From positions 2,976,001-3,040,000 of the forward strand of contig JAHQRK010000001.1 in the NCBI GenBank assembly GCA_019828595.1: a DNA stretch of 64,000 nt. The letters are read 5' to 3'. The stretch is from Aphanomyces cochlioides. Its lineage: Eukaryota > Oomycota > Saprolegniomycetes > Saprolegniales > Verrucalvaceae. Below the pieces are notes generated by a model. The model was not told the DNA's origin, did no database searches, and saw only the letters and a program-made list of their open reading frames with translations. Numbering within the stretch: the first letter of the stretch is position 1; each line of letters opens with the position of its first letter. Both the position numbers and the translations under genes were made by a program. Below, in pieces: positions 10,138 through 19,989 of this stretch.

Positions 10138-10975
10138 GATTACACAATTATGACTATCTACAGGCTTTCGAGTTGATGCATCCACGTGGTTGAAACAAAC
10201 AGTCTTCTACTGACGCAAGCGACGGCCTCCGTAGTTGTTACCAGGCTTGCTGGCACTGTAGCTGCCTCTGCTGTTGGCACTTCCGTAGTTGCTGCCACCG
10301 TTGTTTCCCCAATTGTAGCCACCATTGTTGCCATCATTGCTGCCTCCGTTGTAGCCACCGTTGCTGCCTCCATTGTAGCCACCGTTGCTGCCTCCATTGT
10401 AGCCACCGTTGTTGCCTCCGTTGTAGCCACCGTTGTTGCCTCCGTTGTAGCCACCGCTGCTGCCTCCGTTGTAGCCGCCATTGTAGCCTTGCTTCCACCC
10501 GCTCAAGAGGTAATTGATAAGACCCCAAGTTAGTCGACGCTGGGGTTTTTCTTCGGCTTCATTCAACCGACGATAGGAAGACGGGTTCACATCACCACCT
10601 TGGTCGTTATTCGTGGATGGGTTGTTGTAGTTGGCACCATTGTTGTAGCCATTGTTGTAGTTAGCACCATTGTTGTAGTAGGCACCATTGTTACCATTGT
10701 TGTGGGCACCGACGTTGTAGCCACCATTGACTCCAGCGTTATAGCCAGCATGGACTCCGGCGTTGTATCCATTGCCTCCATTGACGTTGTAGTTCCATCC
10801 ATGGCCGGTGAGCCAATTCCAGCCATTGCCAAAAGTCATCTTTCGCTCCGCTTGGGCTTGGTCTTCATTGGCACTGACAACAGTCTGCACAGCCATGCTC
10901 ATCACAGTCACAAGAACGCACAAGTTGGTCATTTTCACCATGGTTGATCGTCGCGAGGAATGAAATTGAATAATG
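10138..10975. repeat. Duplicated block, copy 2 (partner 7010-7812)
   Basis: Direct-repeat partner of the block at 7010-7812, carrying secreted-protein copy 2. The right boundary is where GAGGAATGAAATTGAATAATG stops matching copy 1. On the left both copies share GATTACACA(G/A)TTATGACTATCTAC, followed by about 30 extra bases in this copy. Confidence 0.85.
10207..10941 (-). CDS. Secreted Gly/Asn/Tyr-repeat protein, copy 2
   Basis: Encodes the same 244-residue protein as copy 1: the same signal peptide, repeats and GGRRLRQ end. The in-frame extension upstream of the ATG that exists in copy 1 is absent here, which supports the ATG at 10941 (and 7780 in copy 1) as the real start. The near-perfect identity of the coding parts against diverged flanks suggests recent duplication or continuing gene conversion. 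It lies between RING-CH copies E and F, on the opposite strand from both. Confidence 0.8.
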   Translation of the reverse strand: MVKMTNLCVLVTVMSMAVQTVVSANEDQAQAERKMTFGNGWNWLTGHGWNYNVNGGNGYNAGVHAGYNAGVNGGYNVGAHNNGNNGAYYNNGANYNNGYNNGANYNNPSTNNDQGGDVNPSSYRRLNEAEEKPQRRLTWGLINYLLSGWKQGYNGGYNGGSSGGYNGGNNGGYNGGNNGGYNGGSNGGYNGGSNGGYNGGSNDGNNGGYNWGNNGGSNYGSANSRGSYSASKPGNNYGGRRLRQ

Positions 10976-11598
10976 AACTAAATGAGGAGTTTGCCGACAG
11001 CTCATTCATTTCCATCTCAACATCCAGGGCAAAACTTCATTTGACATTCTGTCGGGTGCCCATGTGTCGAACTTGTCGAACAGCGAGTTCTCTTTGTCTT
11101 CTCCCCATTGAAACGTATCTCTTGCTTGCGCAGCACCATCCTCGACATGATATGGAGACGGTTCAGGCTTGCATCGACTCTGACGATGGCGCTCGCGACC
11201 TGTGCAGCATCATCAACTGAGAACCTCAGGATACAATGTCAAGTCAAACTCAAGGACCACCGGCAGAGAACCGAACCAAAACAGCACAGACAGGAGCTGC
11301 CATGCTCGTCAACGAGGTTCACCATCGAATGCAAGGATTGTCGTGGTTTTCTTTGCAGCGGAAGAACGAAGCGAATAGTTCCCTTGACTCAGTTCTCCAT
11401 ATGTCGACGTGTAGAGCATCATCATCACGCTGTAACCAATGGAGAATGGTGGTGAAATGTTGCAAAAGTTTTGGCCAACGACAACTCGACAACTTGAATC
11501 CATGGTACGATCCGATGCACTTGACCCATTTCCAAAGTCGTTGCTTGCTCTCCATGGACGTCCCGACGGATTCGTCAGCTCTGGTGCTTCTTTCTGAC

Positions 11599-12192
11599 AT
11601 GAGCAACGAGTATGATCTGGCTGAAGCACACGAAGGCTTGCCCTACTGTTATATCTGCTTGGATTCAGTCAATCGCTCTTCTGGAGACGACTTTGAACTC
11701 ATCGCTCCATGCGCCTGCCAGACGTATATCCATCGAAGCTGCCTCGACGGATGGCGCCGCACGTCCCAAACGATTAACTGCCAGACACACTGCCCGACAT
11801 GCCTGAAAGCGTTTCAAATGGAATCGAGTGCGCCATTGACCAAGATCGAGCATGGCTATGAAGTTATCTCGACGCACTGGTGGCGCTCTATGTCGACATA
11901 CATCGTAGTCGTCTCGGCGTTGGTCTTCCTCTTCAACTTTACGCATTGGTATCACGCTGATTCAGCAACGAAGCTCGACTTACTCCCTGGATATTTCTCA
12001 ATCGCAGCCTTGAGCCTGTTCTATCCCATAATCGTCATCACACTGGCGGTTCTCGGATTCTGCATCCTCTACAACATGACGCTAGGCATTCTCAACATTT
12101 GTGGCGTGGCCACTAGCGCCATCACGACCGCACCGATCAAGATCCCCGATCCTCCCCGTGTGCAAAACCTACGCCCCCTTCTGACCAACTAA
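11599..12192 (+). CDS. RING-CH-like zinc finger membrane protein, copy F
   Basis: A 197-residue protein. The variant RING-CH finger is complete: CYIC (residues about 15-18), CACQTYIHRSC, then HCPTC. A Phe/Met-rich bridge leads to two hydrophobic segments (IVVVSALVFLFNFTHW and the stretch SIAALSLFYPIIVITLAVL), and the protein ends with a Pro-rich motif, IPDPPRVQNLRPLLTN, shared with copy G. The frame is open upstream to an ATG at 11236, but 11599 aligns with the family start. The role is probably membrane-bound ubiquitin ligation, inferred from the finger only. Intronless. Confidence 0.8.
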   Translation: MSNEYDLAEAHEGLPYCYICLDSVNRSSGDDFELIAPCACQTYIHRSCLDGWRRTSQTINCQTHCPTCLKAFQMESSAPLTKIEHGYEVISTHWWRSMSTYIVVVSALVFLFNFTHWYHADSATKLDLLPGYFSIAALSLFYPIIVITLAVLGFCILYNMTLGILNICGVATSAITTAPIKIPDPPRVQNLRPLLTN

Positions 12193-12931
12193 GTTATGGA
12201 CTCACTAGGTAGCTCCAGCTTGTATTGAATATCATCTGTCTTCATCGAGGTTGATGCTTTTGCCGGTGCTGTGAGATTTCATGGTAATGCCGTCGTTTCC
12301 ACCGACTTTGTAGAGCAGCCACAGTCAAGTTATTCATGAAAGAAGTCCACGTTCGTGCAATAGCTTGTTTGGATAAATGAACCCTGTACAGAGTGACCTT
12401 GGCATTTGGCTCAGTCTCCACCCGCGACAACAGAGGCGGCTACATCGATTGACATTGAGTTTTAAACCATCACGCAGCCACTTGCACGTCAACGCGTGAC
12501 GGTGGTAATTTTGCGAACTAGTGCTAACTCAACGACGTCAACAATCCAAGCGGCGCTAAGCATCGCAATCTTCGTCATCCACTGGCAATCTTTCTCACAA
12601 CTTTCTTGAAGAGTGCATTCCTCACCAGGAGAACAAATATGCATCATGCTGCTTGAGCATCTCTGCTGCCAAGCTCATCTAACGTCCAACAACTGCACAA
12701 TCAAGAACCAGACAACTCAACGAGCGCGATTTTGCTTCCATACGACACGACTTGGATGCCGCTACAGTCGTTGAAAGATCATCCGTCGACGACTGAGACT
12801 TTGTCGGCGGATTGTAGTATTCAGCAGAGCGACATGTCATGTGATTGGCCAATCTGACGATGAAAAAAAACTTGCACAACACTTTAGTATCGAAGTCGAT
12901 GCATCACCGGAGCGACACTTTCGCATTTAAC
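12193..12931. other. Intergenic stretch between copies F and G
   Basis: No supported gene; presumably the 3' region of copy F and the promoter of copy G. Confidence 0.4.
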
Positions 12932-13558
12932 ATGACTGCCGACAGCTTCCACGACGCCTACGATGTTATCGAAGTGGCCGAAGGCACTCCCTACTGCTAC
13001 ATATGCCTGGATTCAATGAATGGCCCGTCTGGAGACGCGTACGAGCTCATGGCGCCATGTGCCTGCCAGACGTATATTCACCGAAGTTGTCTCGATGGAT
13101 GGCGCCGCATGTCTAAGACGGAGAAATCCCAGACGCATTGCCCGACGTGCAAAATAGCATTTCAAATGGAAGTGAGCAATTTGCCATTGACAAGAGTCGA
13201 ACGTGCGATTCAAACGGTCTCGACATACTGGTTTCCATTCGCATGGAGATATGTGACGATCGTCTGGGTCCTTCTCTTCGTTGCTGACTTCTCCCATTGG
13301 TATGAAGCCGATATTTCCAGCAAGTTGTCGCTCCTATGCGGTTACTTGTCATCATCGACCCTGAGCATTTTATTCCCTGTCCTTGCGGCGTGCTTGTCGG
13401 TCCTCGTTGCTATCATCCTCTACAACGTTGCAACTGGTTTTCTTTACTCTTTCGGCAAGACGCCAAGCATTGTGACCACGACACCTCTCAAGATCCCAAA
13501 TCCTCCACGCGTCCTAAATCTGCGCCCCCTTCTGACCAACACAGCATCAATGGTCTAG
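12932..13558 (+). CDS. RING-CH-like zinc finger membrane protein, copy G
   Basis: A 208-residue paralog of copy F. Finger: CYIC, CACQTYIHRSC, HCPTC. It is followed by LPLTRVERA, hydrophobic segments (YVTIVWVLLFVADFSHW and LSILFPVLAACLSVLVAIIL) and the shared tail IPNPPRVLNLRPLLTN. The ATG at 12932 (MTADSF) fits the short acidic N-terminus of copy F. The frame stays open about 29 codons further upstream, but the only in-frame ATGs there (12860 and 12899) have no counterpart in F. Copies F and G keep all zinc ligands and membrane segments, so they are probably the working members of the cluster with copy A. Confidence 0.82.
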   Translation: MTADSFHDAYDVIEVAEGTPYCYICLDSMNGPSGDAYELMAPCACQTYIHRSCLDGWRRMSKTEKSQTHCPTCKIAFQMEVSNLPLTRVERAIQTVSTYWFPFAWRYVTIVWVLLFVADFSHWYEADISSKLSLLCGYLSSSTLSILFPVLAACLSVLVAIILYNVATGFLYSFGKTPSIVTTTPLKIPNPPRVLNLRPLLTNTASMV

Positions 13559-13604
13559 TCAATAGAAGACTGCCATCCCTATTTAATAAAAATTATTATG
13601 AGCG

Positions 13605-15209
13605 CTATCCTTGTCGCCGCCGCTCGCCAAATGTCTTGAGCTCCGAGAGACGCATGAATCGATGGTAAATGATCGGATTCAGCTTTGCCAATCGAGCCGG
13701 GTTCACTGCAAAGCAGATAAAAAGCGTCTTGACAGTCATGTTCATCATTGTCGTCGCTGCTTGGCACACAAAATACCCAACAAGAAAGCTGACAATCGTG
13801 CCGTAGACTCGCAAGTGAGAACCGACAAGCACGAGATTACACAATGTCCCCATGCAACCGGCACAGCCATTTGCAACAAAGAGCAACAACCGACTAGTCA
13901 AGTCGTCGTCGACAATCGCCTCGACACCACGTTCTTGCATGAGCTCCCAAGCATCAGCAGCTGAAGTAGAAAAAGATTGACCGAATCCTGCCACGAAAAC
14001 AAGGCTGTACTTATGGTAGAGCTGGATGAATCCTTCAATTGACGTTGCCACCGGCCGAACAATTACACGGAGCCATCGAAAGGAGTCGTCACGCTTTGCC
14101 ATGCGCAAGATGTTCCAAAGTAAATGTGCAACAGGGCAAAAGATGGCACCAATACATGCTGAGCCAAGAGCGTAACTGAGAGCCATGCGGAAATAATGCA
14201 GCACAACCATGGATGTAGACGCTCGACCTTTTTTTGAACGGATGCCGTCAATCAGGTCATTTGATCCAGTCCGACGTGGCGGTGACGACGAAGTCACAGA
14301 AGCTGATGGGACAGGAGACCCAACGTCCGCTGTATCCCAGTGGTGGTACCAGTACATGACAGTTCCCGAGACAATGATCGAGATCAGAGTATGAAAAAGG
14401 TGAGATGTCCAATAGAAGTGGAAAAAGAGCCATAGCAAATTGAGCGACCAGCCTTCATCTTCTCGGACATCAGCCAGGAGCTGTCCGCACCAGAACGCCC
14501 AAGTGGCACCGCCGATTAGCACACCAACGACCGCAACAATAATTGTTGGCAAGTCCAAGAGGACGCTGGCCACGAGTTCAAAGACTACTGCAACAAAGTC
14601 GAAACCAAGCTTGTTTTTGCGCGTCCAGATCCAGTCGGAGAAAGCAAGGAGAGAAACGCCGATGCCAAGGAAGAATCCACCCCATGAGCCACTAAATAAG
14701 AGGACAAGGCCAAGTGGCACCAAACCAACAAATGAGGAAAGCGTCGAGACGCGGATGTAAAATTCCTTGGGCAAGCGAAAAAAGACAAATATCCATGCCA
14801 AGCTATAGCACGTTCCAACGATCACCATGTATCCAATGTAGGGCACGCCTCGGTCTGCCATGTCTTCGTTCACGGTGATGATAATCTCTTCTTTTTGCGT
14901 TTGATTCGAGAAAGCAGCGGCTGCTGCTTTGGCCTTGGATCGGTGCTCAATTGTCACGACTGCAATGATTGTAATAAGCACTTGAAGCGCGTAGAGCCCA
15001 ACATATTGAGTGTCTTTGTTCCAGAGCGGGATGCTCAACGATGGAATGTGTTTCTTCACATTGCCATAAAGTTTCTTCGACGTCGTCGCATCGAGAGGGA
15101 TTAAACTCTCAGTATCTCCCATAGATCCCGTTGGAGAGTTGAGATTCAGGTCTTCCAACTCGGCTTCGTCAGGAATTGATGTGTCATGGACATCGATGGA
15201 TTGCATCAT
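13605..15209 (-). CDS. Choline transporter-like protein (CTL/SLC44, PNS1-like)
   Basis: About 534 residues from the first ATG at 15209. A hydrophilic acidic N-terminus is followed by about ten membrane segments. The C-terminal half carries the CTL family pattern: MALSYALGSACIGAIFCPVA, a Tyr-rich YHKYSLVFVAGFGQSF loop, then a conserved end CQAATTMMNMTVKTLFICFA followed by NPARL. Members of SLC44 move choline or related organic cations across the plasma membrane or organelle membranes; the substrate here is not proven. Intronless. A perfect TATCCGGATA palindrome lies 60 bp upstream of the ATG. It converges with RING-CH copy G (46 bp between stops). Confidence 0.85.
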   Translation of the reverse strand: MMQSIDVHDTSIPDEAELEDLNLNSPTGSMGDTESLIPLDATTSKKLYGNVKKHIPSLSIPLWNKDTQYVGLYALQVLITIIAVVTIEHRSKAKAAAAAFSNQTQKEEIIITVNEDMADRGVPYIGYMVIVGTCYSLAWIFVFFRLPKEFYIRVSTLSSFVGLVPLGLVLLFSGSWGGFFLGIGVSLLAFSDWIWTRKNKLGFDFVAVVFELVASVLLDLPTIIVAVVGVLIGGATWAFWCGQLLADVREDEGWSLNLLWLFFHFYWTSHLFHTLISIIVSGTVMYWYHHWDTADVGSPVPSASVTSSSPPRRTGSNDLIDGIRSKKGRASTSMVVLHYFRMALSYALGSACIGAIFCPVAHLLWNILRMAKRDDSFRWLRVIVRPVATSIEGFIQLYHKYSLVFVAGFGQSFSTSAADAWELMQERGVEAIVDDDLTSRLLLFVANGCAGCMGTLCNLVLVGSHLRVYGTIVSFLVGYFVCQAATTMMNMTVKTLFICFAVNPARLAKLNPIIYHRFMRLSELKTFGERRRQG

Positions 15210-16338
15210 CCTCGCCGCTGATCTGTGTGCTGTCTGTTGCAAACTGCCCAATCACAGTGCATCTTCTTTATCCGGATATGCCATCCTTCTTTTTAAGATA
15301 GAAGTTTAATTGGTAAAAACAAAAATATTCTATCCAATCAAGTGGATGAAAATATCGAAAATACAATATTTTAACCAATGAAATTTCTTTAATTTGACAA
15401 GATGCAGTTTCGGCGGTGAAATCTCGTCGGAGTCTACCGGTAGACAAGAAGAACCAAGGTCTCTCTGGCATGTCTCCTCCTTGTCTCCCTCCAAGACGCC
15501 ACCATCAGAAGTAAGAGAGGTGTGGAGATGACAAGGCTATCAGCCGCCTTGTGGAGAGCCATTGCGCAATCAAGCTTTTTCTCGCCACCTCAAAGTAAGT
15601 TTTTTATGATGACCCTGACGCCACGATAAGTTTCATTTGGCGAAGGTGCGCCCCCTGCAATAGCTTCGTCTCCGGGACTGGGACTCACTGGGAATACGTA
15701 TGTCTCCCGTTTTATCATTGTCGAGCTGTCGGAAGAATTCTTTCAACGTCGCTGGACGTCCATGATCATCCCCAGTGATGGGCTTGCATTTCTCCACGAG
15801 GGCAAGTCGATGATGGGCGTGAAGGGGGTGGAAGGGAAGACTCGGGGGACGATTTTTCGAGACACTTGTCCTCCAAGCACCAACGGAATCGTCGACGAAT
15901 CTTGCTCGACCAGCTCTAGTAGCTCGCCAAGTACTGTCACTCTTGATAAAACTGGAACGCGCAAATTGTGTGCAGTCTATCATGCACTTGATATCACCGC
16001 CTAATGATTGTGACCACTTGGCGACCTTCAGCCCCGTGCTAATAATACGTCTACGAGTGTTTCACCGCCTGTTTTCTCCCGCTGGCGTTCGTGGCGCTTC
16101 CTCTTCTCTTGCCTCTCGCACCTTATAGTTCCTCACATACATTGGCGAGATCCGAAATAGAAATCCAAGAGGAGGCGAATGAAGGTCTCTGTCACGAAAC
16201 CAACATTCTCAGAGAAGAATTTAATTTCGTCCAATCGAAATCGACAAGTCAGCGCCTGACCGACACATTCGTAAAGCCGTTGACGATCAAGGTACAAGTC
16301 CATTCGCGCATTTGCCGCCGTGAAAGCTCACACCTGTC
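15210..16338. other. Intergenic stretch; possible short minus-strand gene
   Basis: Contains the promoter of the choline-transporter-like gene and the 5' region of the CUE-domain gene. A 73-codon minus-strand frame (15743-15964, starting MRVPVLSRVTVLGELLELVE) has a protein-like composition and might be an exon, but I cannot build a complete gene or recognise a family. Confidence 0.3.
15269..15278. promoter_or_regulatory. TATCCGGATA palindrome, CTL gene
   Basis: A perfect 10-bp palindrome 60 bp upstream of the ATG at 15209. See the finding on this motif. Confidence 0.5.
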
Positions 16339-17124
16339 ATGTCTGTAGGAGTTATGTCTATTCGCGGATCAAAGTTCGCCACCTCCAACTCACGAAGCAA
16401 GCACAATCGATCTCTCCACCACCGCGGAGCTCAATCGTTTGCGAGATTGAATTCGTTGGACTACCATGATGAAATCATGGACGCGTATGGGGGAAGCTAC
16501 AACTACGACTACGGAGTCCCCGCCCATCATGAATCAATTCAAACTATCCAAGCGCAGCAGTCTGTCGTCGGAGAAGACGAATATGTCTCTAGCCTCGGCA
16601 TGCTCATCAGCGCCTTTCCGGACGTTGATCCATCCATCGTGCACGATATTTTCACTGCGAAAAACTTCGACGTATGTGGAACTGCGGAATGCTTAAGTGG
16701 ATTGATCCCCCCTTCGTCGACTTCGTCAAACCCTGTAATGGACGCGAGTATCCACGATTCCGATCCAGAAGATGGCGATTGGAGCTATCTTGATGAGACT
16801 GACGACCAAGTGTCTATTGCTTCCTCAGTCGACTGGGTCGTTGTTCACGACGAATTTGAAGTTGGTGATCAAAGCACAAGCGTATGCCGCTCGTATAGCG
16901 ATGTGCTCTTGGCCTCTCATGGAGCAAATCAGACCCCATTTCAATCCATCAACGTTACCTCCTCTCAAACTCCAATTGTCGTGACGGCTCCACCTACCAA
17001 GCGCCGCGATGAAGCTGAAGAAGAATCCCTCTGCCATGATTATTATGACATTAAAGCTTATGGACAGCGAGCTCGCCTTGCGAGTCGCCGCCACACGAAG
17101 ACAGCTAAGTCAAGTGCTAAGTAA
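16339..17124 (+). CDS. CUE-domain protein
   Basis: A 261-residue protein, or 256 if translation starts at the in-frame ATG 16354 (MSIRGSKF). A CUE-like ubiquitin-binding domain lies at about residues 84-122 (LGMLISAFPDVDPSIVHDIF, with the usual Phe-Pro pair and a C-terminal CLSGLI). An acidic Ser/Asp-rich middle follows. The last 35 residues (DYYDIKAYGQRARLASRRHT) resemble the start of the basic DUF1771 helix found before SMR domains in plant CID5-7-like proteins. No SMR domain follows before the stop, so the protein is either a short form or continues through an intron I did not find. Role in ubiquitin or mRNA turnover is inference. Confidence 0.6.
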   Translation: MSVGVMSIRGSKFATSNSRSKHNRSLHHRGAQSFARLNSLDYHDEIMDAYGGSYNYDYGVPAHHESIQTIQAQQSVVGEDEYVSSLGMLISAFPDVDPSIVHDIFTAKNFDVCGTAECLSGLIPPSSTSSNPVMDASIHDSDPEDGDWSYLDETDDQVSIASSVDWVVVHDEFEVGDQSTSVCRSYSDVLLASHGANQTPFQSINVTSSQTPIVVTAPPTKRRDEAEEESLCHDYYDIKAYGQRARLASRRHTKTAKSSAK

Positions 17125-17541
17125 CGGCTCATCATGCTGTGTGCCCTTTCCCCCCACCGAACGGAAGGTGGTGGCGGCAGCATCTAAGTCGATAACTCTT
17201 TGCCCCATGAGTGAGTCCCTACGAGTGTACCATACTCCGCATTCTTTGAATCCAATTGCTCCTAATCTAATGATACATTAATAAAGAACTTCACTGACAT
17301 TCTCGGTCGCGCCGCGCTTTTCCCCGCAGCGGTAGTAAGTGAAGGTCTTTGTCAGATCACGCAGCTTTGCAGTCGTTCGGCACTCTCGTCATCGTTACAG
17401 GAGAGGGCTATGCCTTAAGATGCGGTACAGTGGATGCACGAACATATAACGACGTGGGAAGAATAAATACTTGTTGCTGGAACACTCTTTATTGAAAACA
17501 AAGCTCAAGCTCCGCTACACAATCGAGTCAACTCAGCGCGT

Positions 17542-18114
17542 TTATTCTTCATCGGCATCTTCATCCTTGGCGTTGTGGATATTGAAGTAACGCAATTCGT
17601 AGGTCGACTTGTCCGAGGCAATCACGTGCAAGTAGTCACGCAATTGTTGCTTCTTCAAGTACTTCTTGGTCAAGTACTTCAAGTAGCGCTTGGAGAAAGG
17701 GGGGATGACCGTAATGTGCAACTTGGTCTTTTCGCGGGCGATTTGGACAATGTCGCCCAAGACACCGGTCTTGCCGTTCACTTTGATGCGGTCATGCAAG
17801 AACTTTTCGAACGAGGCAACGTCCAAAACTTGGTCATCGACTGGGATCGTGCAGTCAATGGTGAACTTCAAGGCGGTCTTCTTGCCAGGTTGTTGGGTCT
17901 TCTTGTTCTAATCATGACATTGTAAGCGACGATTCCCAACAACAACAGATGAGCGCTGTTGCTGCATCGTTCGTCATTCTTCCACTCGGTTCCAAGACAC
18001 GCGTTCAACATGAGGCAATCCCGCTCATGCTTTCCAAGCAGTCTTTCAAGCCCGAGCAGAGAAGAGAACTCTGCAGCTAGCTTTCTCGTCCACGCAACTT
18101 ACAGCGGGGGCCAT
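17542..18114 (-). CDS. RPL22: 60S ribosomal protein eL22, two exons
   Basis: A component of the large cytosolic ribosomal subunit. Exon 1 (18103-18114) encodes only M-A-P-A. A 195-nt intron (17908-18102, GTAAGT...TAG) follows, and exon 2 (17542-17907) carries the rest, for 125 residues. Family hallmarks are clear: [49 protein letters not shown], and an acidic DEDADEE end. A 4-codon first exon with a comparatively long intron is common in ribosomal protein genes. It is transcribed divergently from RPLP2, with 273 bp between the two start codons. Confidence 0.95.
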
Positions 18115-18387
18115 GATTCGTGTTCGACAGCAAAGTTAGAATGAGCTGCTGTTGGCGCCGGCCTTGTTGGTGTCTCCACCAGTAATCTCAGTGACCATGC
18201 CCTACCCCGAATGTATACTTTAATCAAGATAATATATATTCGTCTTTTTGCCAAAATTTTCATAAGTGTTGGTGCTTTTTTTGCGAAATGGACGAATTTG
18301 GAACCAATGGGCAGGACGACTGGATGGGAAGCAACAGCATGGCACCATTCTTGTTTCCGGGCTATTCCCTTAATTTGATTCAAGAAG
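18115..18387. promoter_or_regulatory. Shared divergent promoter, eL22 / P2
   Basis: 273 bp between two ribosomal-protein start codons on opposite strands. It contains an AT-rich core (TAATATATATTCG near 18230). A shared control region would suit coordinated ribosomal protein output; no specific factor site is recognised. Confidence 0.5.
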
Positions 18388-18732
18388 ATGCGTTACGTTG
18401 CTGCTTATTTGTTGGTTGCCCTCGCCAAGGAAGATGTCACTGCCGATGATGTCACCAAGGTCTTGACCTCCGCTGGTGTCGAAATCGACTCGGAACGCCT
18501 CAACAAGCTCTTCGAAGATGTGGCCGGCAAGTCGATTGACGAAATCATTGCCGCTGGATCCTCCAAGTTGGCCAAGTTTGGTGGAGGTGCCGCCCCTGCT
18601 GCTGCTGCCGCTGGTGCCGCTGCTCCTGCTGCTGATGCTGGTGCTGCCAAGAAGGACGAACCCAAGGAAGAAGAAGCCGACCTCGACTTGGGCGGTGGCA
18701 TGGATATGTTTGGCGGTTCTTCCGACTACTAA
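18388..18732 (+). CDS. RPLP2: 60S acidic ribosomal protein P2
   Basis: A 114-residue stalk protein. The N-terminal helical dimerisation domain (MRYVAAYLLVALAKEDVTAD, then KVLTSAGVEIDSERLNKLFE) is typical of P2. An Ala/Gly hinge and an acidic, Lys-containing stretch follow. The C-terminus is LDLGGGMDMFGGSSDY; the family usually ends with a stretch like SDDDMGFGLFD, so the elongation-factor-binding tail is altered but keeps the Met/Phe pattern. P2 pairs with P1 on uL10 in the ribosomal stalk. No intron in the coding region. Confidence 0.93.
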   Translation: MRYVAAYLLVALAKEDVTADDVTKVLTSAGVEIDSERLNKLFEDVAGKSIDEIIAAGSSKLAKFGGGAAPAAAAAGAAAPAADAGAAKKDEPKEEEADLDLGGGMDMFGGSSDY

Positions 18733-18892
18733 GCAGTTTCCGTCAGACGTCTATTCGTCCGTGTGTTATATCGCAGCTCTGCGCATGGTGTCGATGGTCT
18801 ATGCCGTCGCAGTATGCTAGTTTTACGAGGCAGATAACGCAATGGTAGACCGTAGCGCACTCGTCCTACTTTTTATGTCTTATGCCACCAAC

Positions 18893-19795
18893 TCATTGAA
18901 CGCTGCATCCTTTTGAATTCTTGCGCATGTCTGGTGCCTTCACGTCAGGATCGTTTTGCTCATGGTTGATAATCGTGGCTTTCACGGCAGGAGACGTAAC
19001 CTCAATTTCAGGTCGTGTCACAACAACGCCAGCCAAGTCGGCTGCAATTTGATAGAACGTGGAGTTCACCTACGCCAGTCCGTGCATTCAGATTGCATTA
19101 TCAATCAAGGCTTACTTGATCTCCAGTCTTGGCCGATACCAGGTAGCTCTTCATGTCGTTCTCATCAGCAAATTGCTTGTGTTTAGCGGCTTTGACCGTC
19201 CGGAGGTGATTGAGATCGCCTACATCTTGTCAGACAAGAATCACACAAAGTCTTCCAAACATTTATTTCCACATAGAGCAATGTATGGGAGCTTCGAGTC
19301 TCCAAACGTTCGCTGTACCAAACGTAGCCAGTCCTCAAGGTTTTGAAAGCTTTCATAGTTCGTGATATCATAGACGAGGACAACAGCCTAGGTATATCAA
19401 ATAAATCGGGGTCAGTGGTGAGGAATCCAACATGAGCGCCGAAGATGTAGTTCTTGAGCATCTTGCCTCCGATGGTTTGCCCACCAATATCCCAAATCTG
19501 GAGCGCAACTTGCACGTCGCCTGACCATGTATGAGAATAACGTACACCTCAAACGCCTGTGTACCTGGGAGGGCCAGACGCTTGAGATAGAAATCAAGGC
19601 CGATCGTTTGTTTGTACACGTTCGAGAACGAATTCTCCGTGTGGCGCATTGCAATTGAAGTCTTGCCAACGGCGCCGTCACCCAGGATGATCACCTAATC
19701 GAAAGGGGTTTCCATCCCTGGAAAACATTCCATGTACGTACTTTGAATTGATATTGCTCGAGTTCATGCTCGCTTGTATCCTTGGCGTCGGCCAT
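18893..19795 (-). CDS. RAB28: Small GTPase RAB28, six exons
   Basis: The assembled product is 226 residues (human RAB28 is 221). Exons: 19742-19795, 19565-19694, 19432-19520, 19261-19387, 19116-19219, 18893-19069, with introns of 41-47 nt. G1 GDGAVGKTS; switch I region [18 protein letters not shown]; switch [15 protein letters not shown], where Rab28 has Gly-Gly-Gln in place of the usual DTAGQ; G4 NKCDL; G5 SAKTG. It ends CSVQ, a CAAX-type prenylation box as in human RAB28 (CAVQ), rather than the usual Rab double Cys. RAB28 works with the BBSome and intraflagellar transport in cilia. Other flagellar candidates lie elsewhere in this window. Confidence 0.93.
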
Positions 19796-19942
19796 CACCG
19801 CGTCGTTTCGCTCAATGGTGTATCCAAACTGTGGGCCATGGTCCACTTCTTCGGATAAACAAAATTATTGGACACAATAAATATATCTTCATAAAAATAT
19901 ATTGCAATATATTTTTTAACTATGTATCAATATTGTTGAATC

Positions 19943-19952
19943 TATCCGGATA
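19943..19952. promoter_or_regulatory. TATCCGGATA palindrome, ferredoxin gene
   Basis: A perfect palindrome 37 bp upstream of the ATG at 19990. Confidence 0.5.
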
Positions 19953-19989
19953 AGAAACGAAATTGAATTCATCCATTGAATCAATTGAG

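Noticed and set aside
11236..11598. Extended N-terminus for RING-CH copy F
   Set aside because: The frame is open, but the paralogs start at positions equivalent to 11599, and the extra 121 residues show no domain.
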